Source: Heyndrickxia sporothermodurans (lineage in GTDB: Bacteria > Bacillota > Bacilli > Bacillales > Bacillaceae_C). From it: a stretch of 31,735 bases of DNA. The position numbers were made by a program, and so were the translations under genes. The stretch lies in assembly GCF_016785185.1 (NCBI RefSeq), contig NZ_JAEKDY010000034.1; one strand, 5' to 3'. Below are positions 22,142 through 31,020 of the stretch, one piece after another (the first letter of the stretch is position 1; every line of letters starts with the position of its first letter). Below the pieces are notes generated by a model that saw nothing but the letters and a program-made list of their open reading frames with translations, was not told where the DNA came from and did no database searches.

Positions 22142-22295
22142 ATTTCTTTTCCCTTTGTGCACCGAGTCACCTCTGATGTTTTAAGAAAAAGACGTCGACT
22201 GTGTGTGTCAGCCGGAAGGTATCCGCCGAATTCTCGATAAACCTTCTCCTCGTCAACTAGACAATTGTATCCGCTCGTTGTCTAGTTCTGGCGCT
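22142..22295 (-). ncRNA. glmS self-cleaving ribozyme/riboswitch
   Basis: On the minus strand the sequence starts A|GCGCCAGAACTAGACAA; self-cleavage is expected before the G at 22294. Conserved parts follow in order: TTGTCTAGTTGACGAGGAG, GGTTTATCGAGA, TTCGGCGGAT, and finally GGTGACTCGGTGCACAAAGG. These match the B. subtilis element block by block. It binds glucosamine-6-phosphate as a cofactor and cleaves the leader, after which glmS mRNA is degraded. Confidence 0.95.
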
Positions 22296-22352
22296 TTTTA
22301 AAACGTTCTAAACATCTATCCTCCTTTTCTCTTTTGGCAAGTAAAAACATGA

Positions 22353-22381
22353 TAATCATATCATACATTAATACTTAGGTC
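22353..22381 (-). promoter_or_regulatory. SigA promoter of glmS
   Basis: On the minus strand TTGACC and TATGAT are separated by 17 bp and lie about 60 bp upstream of the ribozyme cleavage site. Coordinates are good to a base or two. It gives glmS its own transcript, separate from glmM. Confidence 0.75.
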
Positions 22382-22409
22382 AATAAAAAAGTATAATAAA
22401 ACAGCTATA

Positions 22410-22456
22410 AAATAAAAATATGCATAAGGATTCGTATACGTTCCCCTTATGCATAT
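22410..22456 (-). terminator. intrinsic terminator of glmM
   Basis: ATGCATAAGG (from 22420) pairs with CCTTATGCAT (22445-22454); on the minus strand it is followed by ATTTTTATTTT. It lies about ten bases beyond the glmM stop. Confidence 0.8.
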
Positions 22457-22464
22457 AATTCCAC

Positions 22465-23817
22465 TTATTCCTCTGAAAGTCCCATTTCTTCTTTTACAAC
22501 TTCTGCAATTCTATTAACATAAGATTCACAAGCTTCTTCAGTAGCTGCTTCTGCCATAACACGTACTAACGGCTCAGTACCGGAAGGACGGACAAGAATT
22601 CTACCATTTCCGGCCATTTCTTTTTCTACCTGTTCAATAACCGCTTTTACTTTTTCATTATCTGTTACATGATACTTATCTTGAACACGAATATTCACGA
22701 GCTTTTGCGGATACTTTTTCATTTCCCCAGCAAGTTCTGATAATGGTTTATTCGTTGCTTTCATAATATTAAGGAGCTGTAATCCTGTTAATAACCCATC
22801 GCCGGTTGTATTATAATCTAGGAAAATAATATGTCCTGATTGTTCGCCACCAAGATTATAACTATTCGTTTTCATTTCTTCAACGACATATCTGTCCCCA
22901 ACTGCTGTTTGAATGCTCTTAATTCCTAATGCTTCTAGCCCTTTATGAAAGCCTAAATTACTCATTACTGTAGAAACAACTGTTGATTGTTTAAGTCGTG
23001 CTTCACTCTTCATATATTTAGCACAGATGAACATAATTTGATCTCCGTCTACAACTTCACCATTTTCATCAATGGCAATGACTCGGTCTCCGTCCCCATC
23101 AAAAGCAAGTCCAACATCCGCTTCTTTTTCTTTCACAAATGCTGCTAGGCTTTCAGGGTGAGTAGAACCCACACCGTTATTAATATTCAAGCCATTAGGA
23201 GATGCACCCATCGTAGAAATGTCTGCTTCTAAATCAGCAAATAGATGTGTAGCCAATGAAGAGGTTGCACCGTTCGCACAATCTAGTGCCAGATGAATAC
23301 CGGAAAAGTCTTCGTCTACAGATTGTTTAAGGAACTGTAAATACTTCTGACCGCCTTCGAAATAATCATTAACAACACCAAGATCTCCACCTACAGGTCT
23401 TGGTAATTGATCTTCTTCCATATCAAGAATTTGTTCAATCTCCGCTTCTTGTTCATCTGAAAGCTTATAGCCATCGGATCCAAAAAACTTGATGCCATTA
23501 TCGGCGACAGGGTTGTGTGAGGCTGAGATCATAACTCCAGCTTGTGCACCTAGAGCTTTTGTAAGGTAAGCAACCCCTGGAGTAGAAATGACACCTAAGC
23601 GCATAACTTCAGCACCAATTGATAAAAGCCCTGATACTAAAGCTCCTTCAAGCATATGCCCAGATATACGAGTATCACGACCTATGAGTACTTTTGGACG
23701 CTCCGTATTTTTCGTTAACACGTATCCACCATAACGACCTAATTTAAATGCTAATTCTGGTGTTAACTCAGAATTGGCTACTCCTCTTACTCCATCTGTA
23801 CCGAAATATTTACCCAT
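22465..23817 (-). CDS. glmM: phosphoglucosamine mutase GlmM
   Basis: A 450-residue enzyme converting glucosamine-6-phosphate to glucosamine-1-phosphate, the step after GlmS. The phosphorylated active-site serine is in ISASHNPVADNGIKFFG (S about 100). The metal loop is FDGDGDRVIAID and the substrate-binding loops are GGEQSGHII and VRPSGTEPLVRVM. Length is standard. ATG 23817 has AGGAG upstream. It is the last gene of cdaA-cdaR-glmM, a linkage seen throughout Firmicutes; CdaR and GlmM bind CdaA and tune c-di-AMP synthesis. Confidence 0.97.
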   Translation of the reverse strand: MGKYFGTDGVRGVANSELTPELAFKLGRYGGYVLTKNTERPKVLIGRDTRISGHMLEGALVSGLLSIGAEVMRLGVISTPGVAYLTKALGAQAGVMISASHNPVADNGIKFFGSDGYKLSDEQEAEIEQILDMEEDQLPRPVGGDLGVVNDYFEGGQKYLQFLKQSVDEDFSGIHLALDCANGATSSLATHLFADLEADISTMGASPNGLNINNGVGSTHPESLAAFVKEKEADVGLAFDGDGDRVIAIDENGEVVDGDQIMFICAKYMKSEARLKQSTVVSTVMSNLGFHKGLEALGIKSIQTAVGDRYVVEEMKTNSYNLGGEQSGHIIFLDYNTTGDGLLTGLQLLNIMKATNKPLSELAGEMKKYPQKLVNIRVQDKYHVTDNEKVKAVIEQVEKEMAGNGRILVRPSGTEPLVRVMAEAATEEACESYVNRIAEVVKEEMGLSEE

Positions 23818-23856
23818 TTGAATATTCGCTCCTTCTAAAAATACAATAATTACAAA

Positions 23857-25095
23857 TTAAATATCTCCACTTTCTTTCTCCGTTAAGCGAATTTTCGCTT
23901 TCTTCTTCGACAGCTCCCATGTTATATCCTTCGGTCCATCAACCTTTAGATTTACTTCATGTACTCCTGGAGATAAACCCGATAAATCCATAAGAATATC
24001 AAAACTTGACGCACTAATATCTTTTAATGATTTGGTTGTACCATTAACCGTTAAATCTACTTCACCATTTTTTGGCGATAAAAATTCCATCGTGTAGTCA
24101 TCAGGTAAGCCCGTACTGCTTACTTTAATATTGCTGAATGTCTTTTCTTCTTTTTTCTCACTAGTACTTATTCGGACTTTTACAATTTCTGGTTCTAATT
24201 TATTTATACCTTTTGGCACTTTAATTGGAACATCAAGTTCTGTATCTTTATCATATTTACTAATATCTACATCCACACTTAATGCATCAATTGATTTTAG
24301 CACATCACTTCTACCATAAATTTTAATATTTTTTGGTATCGTCGTGATGCTATTAATAACAATTCCTTCCTTTTCATCCCCAATTGGATTTACGGTAATA
24401 GGAACGGTTTTACTTGGATTTTTAACCGGGACGGTCACTTCTACCGTTTCCGGATCGACATCTACATTTAACTTATTTAATGATTTGTCTAACACTTGTA
24501 CTTTAGCATCTCTTGTAATTGTCGAACTAATTTCCCGTTTTGAATCAACTGTCGCTTTTACATACGTAATTTGATCAATCACATCTTTTGCTCCAGTTAT
24601 TTTTACTGTTTTTGGTTCAACAGAAGGGGTTTCAGCTTCAAAGCCACTTGCTAATAAATTAGAATTAAATTCTGCATCTACCCTAAATTCCTTCGTCACT
24701 TTCTCTTGAACGGTAACAGTAACGTATGCAGGAGAGATTTTAGCTGTCAATTTATCTGATAGATCTTTAAGCTTTAGCTTAACCCGCTGTTTTCCAAGTT
24801 CAGCATCAGTTAAATCAATATAGACAGTGAAATTTTTTAGATTTTTTGTTGTTCGTACAAATCCCTTTGGTCCATCAATGGTTACATCCACCGTTTCAGG
24901 AACACCTGTCACCACAAAGTTCTGCTGGTCGTAAATAACTTCAACAGGCATATTTTGAACAACATCATTTTCATTTTTTTGTCTCGTGTCCTTTTCTTTG
25001 TTACCATTTTCAATACTAACTGATATATATAGCAATAACGCTAAGAACAATGCAACGATTCGAATAAACCATTTATTATCCATAAATTTATCCAC
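23857..25095 (-). CDS. cdaR: CdaA regulatory protein CdaR (YbbR)
   Basis: A 412-residue extracytoplasmic protein with one N-terminal membrane anchor (WFIRIVALFLALLLYISVSI, about residues 9-28), followed by four YbbR repeats (about 55-140, 145-225, 230-310 and 320-405) rich in beta strands. Such proteins bind the membrane cyclase CdaA and modulate its activity. GTG start at 25095, eight bases inside cdaA and behind GGAGGGTG, so translation is coupled. The C-terminal domain ends in a Lys-rich strand. Confidence 0.93.
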   Translation of the reverse strand: MDKFMDNKWFIRIVALFLALLLYISVSIENGNKEKDTRQKNENDVVQNMPVEVIYDQQNFVVTGVPETVDVTIDGPKGFVRTTKNLKNFTVYIDLTDAELGKQRVKLKLKDLSDKLTAKISPAYVTVTVQEKVTKEFRVDAEFNSNLLASGFEAETPSVEPKTVKITGAKDVIDQITYVKATVDSKREISSTITRDAKVQVLDKSLNKLNVDVDPETVEVTVPVKNPSKTVPITVNPIGDEKEGIVINSITTIPKNIKIYGRSDVLKSIDALSVDVDISKYDKDTELDVPIKVPKGINKLEPEIVKVRISTSEKKEEKTFSNIKVSSTGLPDDYTMEFLSPKNGEVDLTVNGTTKSLKDISASSFDILMDLSGLSPGVHEVNLKVDGPKDITWELSKKKAKIRLTEKESGDI

Positions 25096-25912
25096 GCTTC
25101 TTCACCCTCCAATTCCATATTGATGAGGAAGCTTGCTTGTTCATTGATATCATAAATTCTTTTTCAAGCATCTCCTTGAATTGGTCTATTTTTAAATCCC
25201 TGTGAAGTTCACTATTTTTCGTTAATGATATTGCTCCTGTTTCTTCAGATACAATGATCGTTAAACTGTCTGTTACTTCACTTATACCAAGAGCAGCACG
25301 ATGTCTCGTTCCCAATTCCTTCGAGATGAATGGACTTTCTGACAAAGGTAAGTAACAAGCAGCTGCAGCCACTTGATCTTTCTGTAAAATAACAGCTCCA
25401 TCATGTAAAGGTGTATTAGGGATGACAATGTTTATTAGTAATTCAGAAGAGATTTTGGAATTCAATGCAATCCCTGTTTCTATATAATCACTAAGACCTG
25501 TCTCCCTTTCAATCGAAATTAATGCACCAATTCTTCGCTTCGCCATGTAACTTGTCGCTTTAACGATGGCATCAATAATTCTCGATTGCTCCTCTTCTTC
25601 ATGCATCGTTCCACGGGAAAATAACTTCCCTCTTCCCAATTGTTCTAGCGCTCGCCTTATTTCCGGCTGGAAAATGATAATTAAGGCAAGAAATCCCCAA
25701 TCAATGGCTTGCTCCATAATCCAATTTAAGGTACCTAAGCCTAGAAAGATACTTAAGTTCCTAACAATAAGGATGACAATGATCCCTTTTAAAACTTGTA
25801 CTGCCTTCGTACCGCGTATGATCATTAATATCTTATAGATCACGTACCATACGAGTAAAATGTCAATAATATTAGAGATATAGTCAAAAAAATTGAAGTC
25901 TGCAAACGGCAT
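25088..25912 (-). CDS. cdaA: diadenylate cyclase CdaA
   Basis: A 274-residue membrane enzyme that condenses two ATP into cyclic di-AMP, the essential potassium- and osmolyte-controlling second messenger. Three N-terminal membrane helices (about 10-28, 37-58 and 63-83) precede the DAC domain with its diagnostic LHDGAVIL and GTRHRAALG motifs (DGA and RHR). GALISIER is also conserved. ATG start with GGAGGATCGG upstream. It has its own extended -10 promoter just after the rsiW terminator and is first in cdaA-cdaR-glmM. Confidence 0.97.
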   Translation of the reverse strand: MPFADFNFFDYISNIIDILLVWYVIYKILMIIRGTKAVQVLKGIIVILIVRNLSIFLGLGTLNWIMEQAIDWGFLALIIIFQPEIRRALEQLGRGKLFSRGTMHEEEEQSRIIDAIVKATSYMAKRRIGALISIERETGLSDYIETGIALNSKISSELLINIVIPNTPLHDGAVILQKDQVAAAACYLPLSESPFISKELGTRHRAALGISEVTDSLTIIVSEETGAISLTKNSELHRDLKIDQFKEMLEKEFMISMNKQASSSIWNWRVKKRG

Positions 25913-25975
25913 GTCCGATCCTCCATTAATTTTATATCGTAAAAAAAGCCGCTTTATAAATATGTACTAAATTAT

Positions 25976-26004
25976 ATTATACCATATTAGTACAAACCAC
26001 AAAA
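25976..26004 (-). promoter_or_regulatory. extended -10 promoter of cdaA
   Basis: On the minus strand TGGTATAAT forms an extended -10 (TATAAT at 25976-25981). A weak -35 (TTTTGT) stands 17 bp upstream and overlaps the rsiW terminator. It separates cdaA expression from sigW-rsiW. Confidence 0.6.
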
Positions 26005-26040
26005 AAGAGAAACAAACGTCTTTATTTGTTTCTCTTTTTT
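26001..26040 (-). terminator. intrinsic terminator of sigW-rsiW
   Basis: AAAAAAGAGAAACAAA and TTTGTTTCTCTTTTTT pair around a short loop, followed on the minus strand by a T-run. It begins at the rsiW stop codon. Confidence 0.85.
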
Positions 26041-26663
26041 TACTTATCTTCCTTAAAAAAACTTACTATTTCTTCGGCACCTATTTTTATTTGAAACCAA
26101 AGCCAATCAAACATTTCATTAATTTCTTTTATGTCTCCAGTTACGCGACCTGCTGAGGCCATGTATTTCTCACCATTAATAACCGTTACACTTCCGTCTA
26201 CTTTACCTTCTATTCGCAAATCACCATTTTTAACTAATAAATCACCTTTAACCGTTTCACCTTTTGGAACAATAACAGTGTGATTTTCTACTTGTAAATT
26301 CGGCTTTTTCGTAAATGAAAATTCTTGATTGTTATTCCACATAGAGAGGATACTTCCCCCCATTAGAATAATAAACAAGGAAGCTGCAGCAAGGAATGGA
26401 TGATTGGTTACCCAACGTTTTATTCCTACTTTTCGTTTCTCCTTGGGTAATTTCGCCATTACTTTTGCAGTAAAATCACTTGAAGCACATATCAATGGTG
26501 TACTTTTTATTAATGCAGTTGTTTTCTTTAGTTCCTGAAAATGCCTTGTGCAGTCAGCACATGTTTGAAGATGTTCTTTTAATATAGTTTCATGCTCAGA
26601 GGATATATCGCCATCCATGTATTCATGCATAAAGAGAATAATTTCTTCAGAACAAGTATTCAA
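26040..26663 (-). CDS. rsiW: anti-sigma-W factor RsiW
   Basis: A 207-residue single-pass membrane protein that holds SigW inactive until envelope stress triggers its cleavage. The zinc-containing anti-sigma motif is HLQTCADC (H31, C35, C38). The membrane helix is at about 92-109 (FLAAASLFIILMGGSILS). The extracytoplasmic part has bactofilin-like polymer repeats (VKGDLLVKNGDLRIEGKVDG). ATG start, 16 bp behind sigW. In B. subtilis, PrsW and RasP cleave it successively. Confidence 0.93.
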   Translation of the reverse strand: MNTCSEEIILFMHEYMDGDISSEHETILKEHLQTCADCTRHFQELKKTTALIKSTPLICASSDFTAKVMAKLPKEKRKVGIKRWVTNHPFLAAASLFIILMGGSILSMWNNNQEFSFTKKPNLQVENHTVIVPKGETVKGDLLVKNGDLRIEGKVDGSVTVINGEKYMASAGRVTGDIKEINEMFDWLWFQIKIGAEEIVSFFKEDK

Positions 26664-26679
26664 TTCGTTCTCATCCTCT

Positions 26680-27243
26680 CTATAAATTTCGAAGTTGTTT
26701 TCTCAAAGCCTCACGTCCCCTGTGGATTCTTGTTTTCACAGTTCCTAAAGGCAATTCCAGGATTTGGCTAATTTCATTCAACGAAAGATCTTCCAAATAT
26801 TTCAATACTATAACCGATCGGTATTTTTCAGGAAGTGACTGAATCGCAAATTGAATGGTTTCTTGTAATTCATAATCCATTACTTCTACATCAGGTGCTT
26901 TTCCTGTTGCTGCAATTTGCGAATACATAGTTAAGCCATCTGTCCCTGCTACCTCTGCGTCCAAGTAGAAATCAGGCTTCTTCTTTCTTAAGCGATCAAT
27001 ACATAAATTAGTAGCAATCCGGTATAACCAAGTGGAAAATTTCCTTTCTTGTTTAAAGCTATGAATATTAATAAATGCACGTATAAAAGCCTCTTGGGCA
27101 ATATCCTCGGCTTCATGCAAGTTACCTAACATTCGATAGCATATTTGAAGGACTTTGTCTTTATAAATTTCCACTATCTCTCCGTAAGCATTCTGGTCCC
27201 CTTTTAACACTTGTTTTATTCTTTTTTTAACCAATAGTTCCAT
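26680..27243 (-). CDS. sigW: ECF sigma factor SigW
   Basis: A 187-residue extracytoplasmic-function sigma factor that controls cell-envelope stress and antimicrobial-peptide resistance genes. Region 2 includes ICYRMLGNLHEAEDIAQEAF and KFSTWLYRIATNLCIDRLRK. Region 4 includes LPEKYRSVIVLKYLEDLSLN and EISQILELPLGTVKTRIHRG. ATG start behind GGGGGA. A perfect SigW-type promoter (TGAAAC-N16-CGTA) lies just upstream, so the operon is autoregulated. Paired with rsiW as in B. subtilis. Confidence 0.97.
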   Translation of the reverse strand: MELLVKKRIKQVLKGDQNAYGEIVEIYKDKVLQICYRMLGNLHEAEDIAQEAFIRAFINIHSFKQERKFSTWLYRIATNLCIDRLRKKKPDFYLDAEVAGTDGLTMYSQIAATGKAPDVEVMDYELQETIQFAIQSLPEKYRSVIVLKYLEDLSLNEISQILELPLGTVKTRIHRGREALRKQLRNL

Positions 27244-27276
27244 TCAGATTCCCCCGCCCTAGCGGCTATACATTGT

Positions 27277-27302
27277 TACGAATGAATAGCATAAAGGTTT
27301 CA
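27277..27302 (-). promoter_or_regulatory. SigW autoregulatory promoter
   Basis: On the minus strand TGAAAC (27297-27302) and CGTA (27277-27280) are exactly 16 bp apart, the consensus for SigW-dependent promoters. It lies about 35 bp upstream of the sigW start. Confidence 0.92.
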
Positions 27303-27426
27303 AAAAATATTTTTTATTTTTATCTTAACAAATATTTACCAATAGTTGTTTGTTTTTTTACAAAAATGGATATGAAAATTAGATTTGAAGTGTTTGATGG
27401 TGGTAGTTAGGTGATAAAGCAGAAAA

Positions 27427-27448
27427 GCAGTAGAATAAATTCTACTGC
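27427..27448 (-). terminator. intrinsic terminator of rocF
   Basis: GCAGTAGAAT and ATTCTACTGC pair around two bases, so the loop must open a little. On the minus strand TTTTCTG follows. It sits 12 bp beyond the rocF stop. Confidence 0.7.
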
Positions 27449-27459
27449 CCATATGAATG

Positions 27460-28359
27460 TTATAATAGTTTTTCTCCAAATAAAGAGCCCATTAATGCAA
27501 CTGCAACTGTTGCGGTTCGATTTCTTTCATCCAATATCGGATTAACTTCCACAAATTCTGCAGAAGTAATAATTCCCGATTCCGCCAGCATTTCCATTGC
27601 TAGATGGCTTTCACGGTAGCTGATGCCACCAAGTACAGGTGTGCCCACTCCCGGACAATCGCTCGGATCCAGTGCATCTAAATCCAAGGACAAATGCACG
27701 CCATCCGTCTTATCTTTTAAATAGTCAATGGCTTCTTCCATTACTTTAGTCATTCCAAGTTTATCAATTTCATGCATAGTAAACACTTTTATATTTTTGT
27801 CTTTAATTAGCTCTTTTTCACCTTTATCAAGATCTCTAGCCCCAATTATTACGATATTTTCGTGTTTTACTTTAGGAGCATAGCCGCCAATATCAGTTAA
27901 TGTTGGATGTCCGTGGCCTAAACTTGCAGCAAGCGGCATACCGTGAATATTTCCTGATGGAGATGTATCAGCAATATTTAAATCTCCATGGGCATCATAC
28001 CAAATGACGCCTAGGTTTTTATAATGTTTAGAGACACCTGCTAATGTTCCAATTGCAATGCTATGGTCTCCCCCAAAGATTAATGGAAACTCTCCTTTTT
28101 CCACAATTCCATCAACCTTTTCGCCTAAAATAGCATTGGCGTCCGCAACCGCTTTCAAATTTTTCATATTCGTTTCGGGATCATGCAAACGTTCTGCAGC
28201 ACCAATTTCAATGTCCCCTTGATCAGTCACTACATAACCGAGCTTTTCTAGCCGTTCCACAACACCTGCATATCTAATCGCACTAGGTCCCATATTAACC
28301 CCTCTGCGAGATTGTCCTAAGTCCATCGGAACTCCTAGTATAGTAATTTTCTTTTCCAT
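27460..28359 (-). CDS. rocF: arginase RocF
   Basis: A 299-residue binuclear manganese enzyme hydrolysing arginine to ornithine and urea. Metal and catalytic motifs are all present: FGGDHSIAIG, WYDAHGDLN (with H and D ligands), and SLDLDALDPSDCPGVGTPV. It begins MEKKITILGVPMDLGQSRRG, the usual opening, which binds substrate guanidinium nearby. ATG start behind AGGAGG. It stands alone between the sigW region and a long spacer; in several Bacillus groups rocF is next to sigW. Regulation by RocR/AhrC would be expected but I see no clear site. Confidence 0.96.
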   Translation of the reverse strand: MEKKITILGVPMDLGQSRRGVNMGPSAIRYAGVVERLEKLGYVVTDQGDIEIGAAERLHDPETNMKNLKAVADANAILGEKVDGIVEKGEFPLIFGGDHSIAIGTLAGVSKHYKNLGVIWYDAHGDLNIADTSPSGNIHGMPLAASLGHGHPTLTDIGGYAPKVKHENIVIIGARDLDKGEKELIKDKNIKVFTMHEIDKLGMTKVMEEAIDYLKDKTDGVHLSLDLDALDPSDCPGVGTPVLGGISYRESHLAMEMLAESGIITSAEFVEVNPILDERNRTATVAVALMGSLFGEKLL

Positions 28360-28842
28360 TATCGTAAAACCTCCTCAATCCCTATCTATCTCTATTTTAA
28401 TACTTCATAATCTTCTGACTCAACTCGACAAATTCATGTATATATATGCATTATTCAAAGTAGAGACAAAAGGCCGTTTACAGAAAAAACTACCCGCTAG
28501 ATGCCTAACGAGTTTACTTTAGAGGTGCAAAATATTAAACAGATTTAAAACAAAATAATTCATAGTGCATTTCACATTGATTTATCCAGATTTTGAGGAA
28601 TTTTCAATTGCTTACCATTTCCTAATTCACAGATTTAATCACAGAATATAAATAATTATTGGAGAGTGTGTGATTTTTTTGTGGTTTAACACGTGATTAT
28701 AATTGTTGAATTAATTTTTAATGGGAACTTGCCTGGGCGACATCTTCAGGATTAGTTGAGCTGAGCCCCGCAATGCGTCTAAATGAAATTTACTTGGTTT
28801 TATTGAAACATAAGAAGTACTAATTGAGTAAGCAGTGATATT

Positions 28843-29034
28843 TAATAAGCGGAGTTTTTCCGGTTAGATACAGGATGGGGCATGTTTCGGGGCTATATAA
28901 GCGGAAGTTTTCCGATTATGCAATGCAAAATCCCTCTTTTTCACGTTTTTTGAGTAAATAGGCGGAAAAATTCCGGCTATTGGAGCCTAATTTCAGTGCT
29001 ATTTCCTCATTAAGAGGAATTTCTCCGCTTATTT
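28843..29034. repeat. cluster of four short palindromic repeats
   Basis: Four units of about 22-26 nt share an imperfect palindrome of the form TAAGCGGA-A/T core-TTCCGCTTA. They lie at 28843-28866 (taagcggagtttttccggtt), 28896-28919 (taagcggaagttttccgatt), 28956-28981 (taggcggaaaaattccggct) and 29011-29034 (taagaggaatttctccgctt). Each can fold as a small hairpin. They sit in the 855-bp spacer between rocF and the cation transporter, which shows no gene. They look like members of a dispersed REP- or bcr-like family. Confidence 0.7.
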
Positions 29035-29074
29035 CAAACTCGCTTTAACATTTAATGCACTTGTGGTACCTGAG

Positions 29075-29113
29075 AAAAAAGACTTAGAGATATTTACATC
29101 TTTAAGTCTTTTT
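29075..29113 (-). terminator. terminator downstream of the cation transporter
   Basis: AAAAAGACTTA and TAAGTCTTTTT pair around a 16-nt loop with A- and T-runs on both sides, so it can act in both directions. It lies about 100 bp beyond the transporter stop. Confidence 0.65.
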
Positions 29114-29215
29114 AGCAGTGAAATATACTGTTTATTATGCTGTGAAGATTTTGTGATTTACCGTTTTGTACCTCTAAGATAAACTCATTACTAATTTCCA
29201 AGGACAGTTTAATTT

Positions 29216-30196
29216 CTACTTTTCGTCTATAACCTCTTTTTTCTCTTCCTCCCAATTATTCACTCCATCATCTTCATCAAACTCAATGATCACATCAGCT
29301 ATTCCCTTTTCGGCCATGATTCGTTCCTCTAAACGGTCCTTAATATCATCGGCCTGAGCTACAGTTAAACTTGGATCTACTTCGATCTCTACCTCGACAT
29401 GTAGTTCTTCCCCTTCTTTAACAACGGTAATATCCTGAATATCTTTAACACTTGGATCCTCCATAACGATATTACCAATTTTCATCTCCATCTCCTCATC
29501 TGCTTCACCGATAGCCCCCGCTGCATTATCTAAAAATACTTTACCAACAACAATGAACATCATAATCCCAATTATAACGGAGGCAATCCCTTCAGCTTGG
29601 TGAAACGATGTAAAATGAGAAATTATTACCGCAATGATGGCTAAAAGTCCTCCTGCGGTAGCAACTGTGTCCTCCATAAAAACAAGCTTCGTTGCGGGCT
29701 TAGCCTTACCTAAATACTTAACACTCTTTAAGAAAATTGCGGGACCTTTTGCTTCATCTCCGACTTCATGAAGAATTTCCTTCATCGCCTTAAATAAAAC
29801 AAAACTCTCAAGTAATACGGCTGCACCTAAAACAATGATATTTATGACAAAACCTTTTGACGCAGTTGGTTTTAAAATATGATGAAATCCTTCCTTTATT
29901 GTTTCATAAGACATAATTCCAACAATTAGAACAGCACCTAAAAGGACTAAGTTTACAACCCTACCAAAACCATTTGGAAATCGGTCCGTAGGGGCTTTCT
30001 TACTTAAGGCGGAACCAATAAATACAAAAAATTGATTCGCAGCATCCCCTAAACTGTGCATCGTTTCAGCAAACATGGCAATATTGCCCGTTAAAAAGAA
30101 AGCGATACCCTTAATAATTGAAATAACCGCATTGACTATTGCCGCTAACATTGCTGATTTATTACCTTGTCTTAAAAGCTTTATTATGTCTATCAT
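29216..30196 (-). CDS. cation diffusion facilitator family transporter
   Basis: A 326-residue CDF-type efflux protein for divalent metals such as Zn(II), Mn(II) or Fe(II). Six hydrophobic helices carry the metal-site motifs ETMHSLGDAANQ (H and D, about residues 44-55) in helix 2 and FMEDTVATAGG in helix 5. The cytosolic C-terminal dimerisation domain follows (VKDIQDITVVKEGEELHVEV). The acidic tail ends the protein. ATG start behind GAGG. It is a monocistronic core gene resembling B. subtilis YdbO and the SLC30A9 branch; the substrate cannot be read from the sequence. Confidence 0.9.
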   Translation of the reverse strand: MIDIIKLLRQGNKSAMLAAIVNAVISIIKGIAFFLTGNIAMFAETMHSLGDAANQFFVFIGSALSKKAPTDRFPNGFGRVVNLVLLGAVLIVGIMSYETIKEGFHHILKPTASKGFVINIIVLGAAVLLESFVLFKAMKEILHEVGDEAKGPAIFLKSVKYLGKAKPATKLVFMEDTVATAGGLLAIIAVIISHFTSFHQAEGIASVIIGIMMFIVVGKVFLDNAAGAIGEADEEMEMKIGNIVMEDPSVKDIQDITVVKEGEELHVEVEIEVDPSLTVAQADDIKDRLEERIMAEKGIADVIIEFDEDDGVNNWEEEKKEVIDEK

Positions 30197-30290
30197 TTAA
30201 CAACCTCTACTCTCAATCGAATTTAATAAAAATTTACCGATTGTTTATACGTTTGTAACTCTTATAAGTTTCTCTATAAATATTTTTCAC

Positions 30291-30323
30291 AAAAAAAAAT
30301 CCTTAAACCTCTAAAGTTTAAGG
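30291..30323 (-). terminator. terminator of the rRNA/tRNA operon
   Basis: CCTTAAAC and GTTTAAGG pair, and on the minus strand a run of nine T follows. It lies about 20 bp beyond the tRNA-Lys gene. Confidence 0.9.
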
Positions 30324-30341
30324 AAACTTTTGCAAATTTGA

Positions 30342-30414
30342 TGAGCCATGAAGGACTCGAACCTTCGACCCTCTGATTAAAAGTCAGATGCTCTACCGAC
30401 TGAGCTAATGGCTC
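30342..30414 (-). tRNA. tRNA-Lys (TTT)
   Basis: A 73-nt cloverleaf with the GAGCCAT acceptor stem, anticodon loop CTTTTAA and TTCGAGTC in the T arm. CCA is not encoded: the genome reads TCA after the discriminator A. Last gene of the cluster. Confidence 0.95.
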
Positions 30415-30421
30415 TAAACAA

Positions 30422-30496
30422 TGGCTGGGCTAGCTGGATTCGAACCAACGAATGACGGAGTCAAAGTCCGTTGCCTTACCACTTGGCTATAGCCCA
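30422..30496 (-). tRNA. tRNA-Gln (TTG)
   Basis: TGGGCTA acceptor stem, anticodon loop CTTTGAC (TTG), GGTTCGAATCC T arm and an encoded CCA. Confidence 0.95.
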
Positions 30497-30556
30497 TTGA
30501 AATAATAAAAGTGCGGGGCTTTGGTCAGTCCCTACAAGCAAACATTTTAGTCTAAT

Positions 30557-30581
30557 AAAAAAGGACATTCTTATTATGTCC
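30557..30581 (-). terminator. terminator-like hairpin inside the tRNA cluster
   Basis: On the minus strand GGACAT and ATGTCC pair around a 7-nt loop and are followed by TTTTTTATT. It lies between tRNA-Tyr and tRNA-Gln, so it may end most transcripts before Gln and Lys. Confidence 0.6.
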
Positions 30582-30608
30582 ATTTTAATCAAATTATATT
30601 AATAAAAA

Positions 30609-30692
30609 TGGTGGAGGGGGACGGATTCGAACCGCCGAACCCGAAGGAGCGGATTTACAGTCCGCCGCGTTTAGCCACTTCGCTACCCCTCC
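30609..30692 (-). tRNA. tRNA-Tyr (GTA)
   Basis: An 84-nt class II tRNA with a long variable arm (CTCCTTCGGG), GGAGGGG acceptor stem, anticodon loop CTGTAAA and an encoded CCA. Confidence 0.95.
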
Positions 30693-30715
30693 ATATCATT
30701 ACTAATCGTAATGAA

Positions 30716-30791
<76 letters not shown>

Positions 30792-30811
30792 TTATTATTA
30801 TATTTTTTATA

Positions 30812-30887
30812 TGGTGGAGGATGACGGGATCGAACCGCCGACCCCCTGCTTGTAAGGCAGGTGCTCTCCCAGCTGAGCTAATCCTCC
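30812..30887 (-). tRNA. tRNA-Val (TAC)
   Basis: GGAGGAT acceptor stem, anticodon loop CTTACAA, GGTTCGATCCC T arm and an encoded CCA. Confidence 0.95.
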
Positions 30888-30910
30888 AATGTCATTTATG
30901 TAATCTAAGT

Positions 30911-30985
30911 TGGTGACCCGTACGGGATTCGAACCCGTGTTACCGCCGTGAAAGGGCGGTGTCTTAACCGCTTGACCAACGGGCC
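30911..30985 (-). tRNA. tRNA-Glu (TTC)
   Basis: GGCCCGT acceptor stem, anticodon loop CTTTCAC, GGTTCGAATCC T arm and an encoded CCA. Confidence 0.95.
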
Positions 30986-31020
30986 AATCTATGTAAGATA
31001 ATCTCATAATTCATATTATA

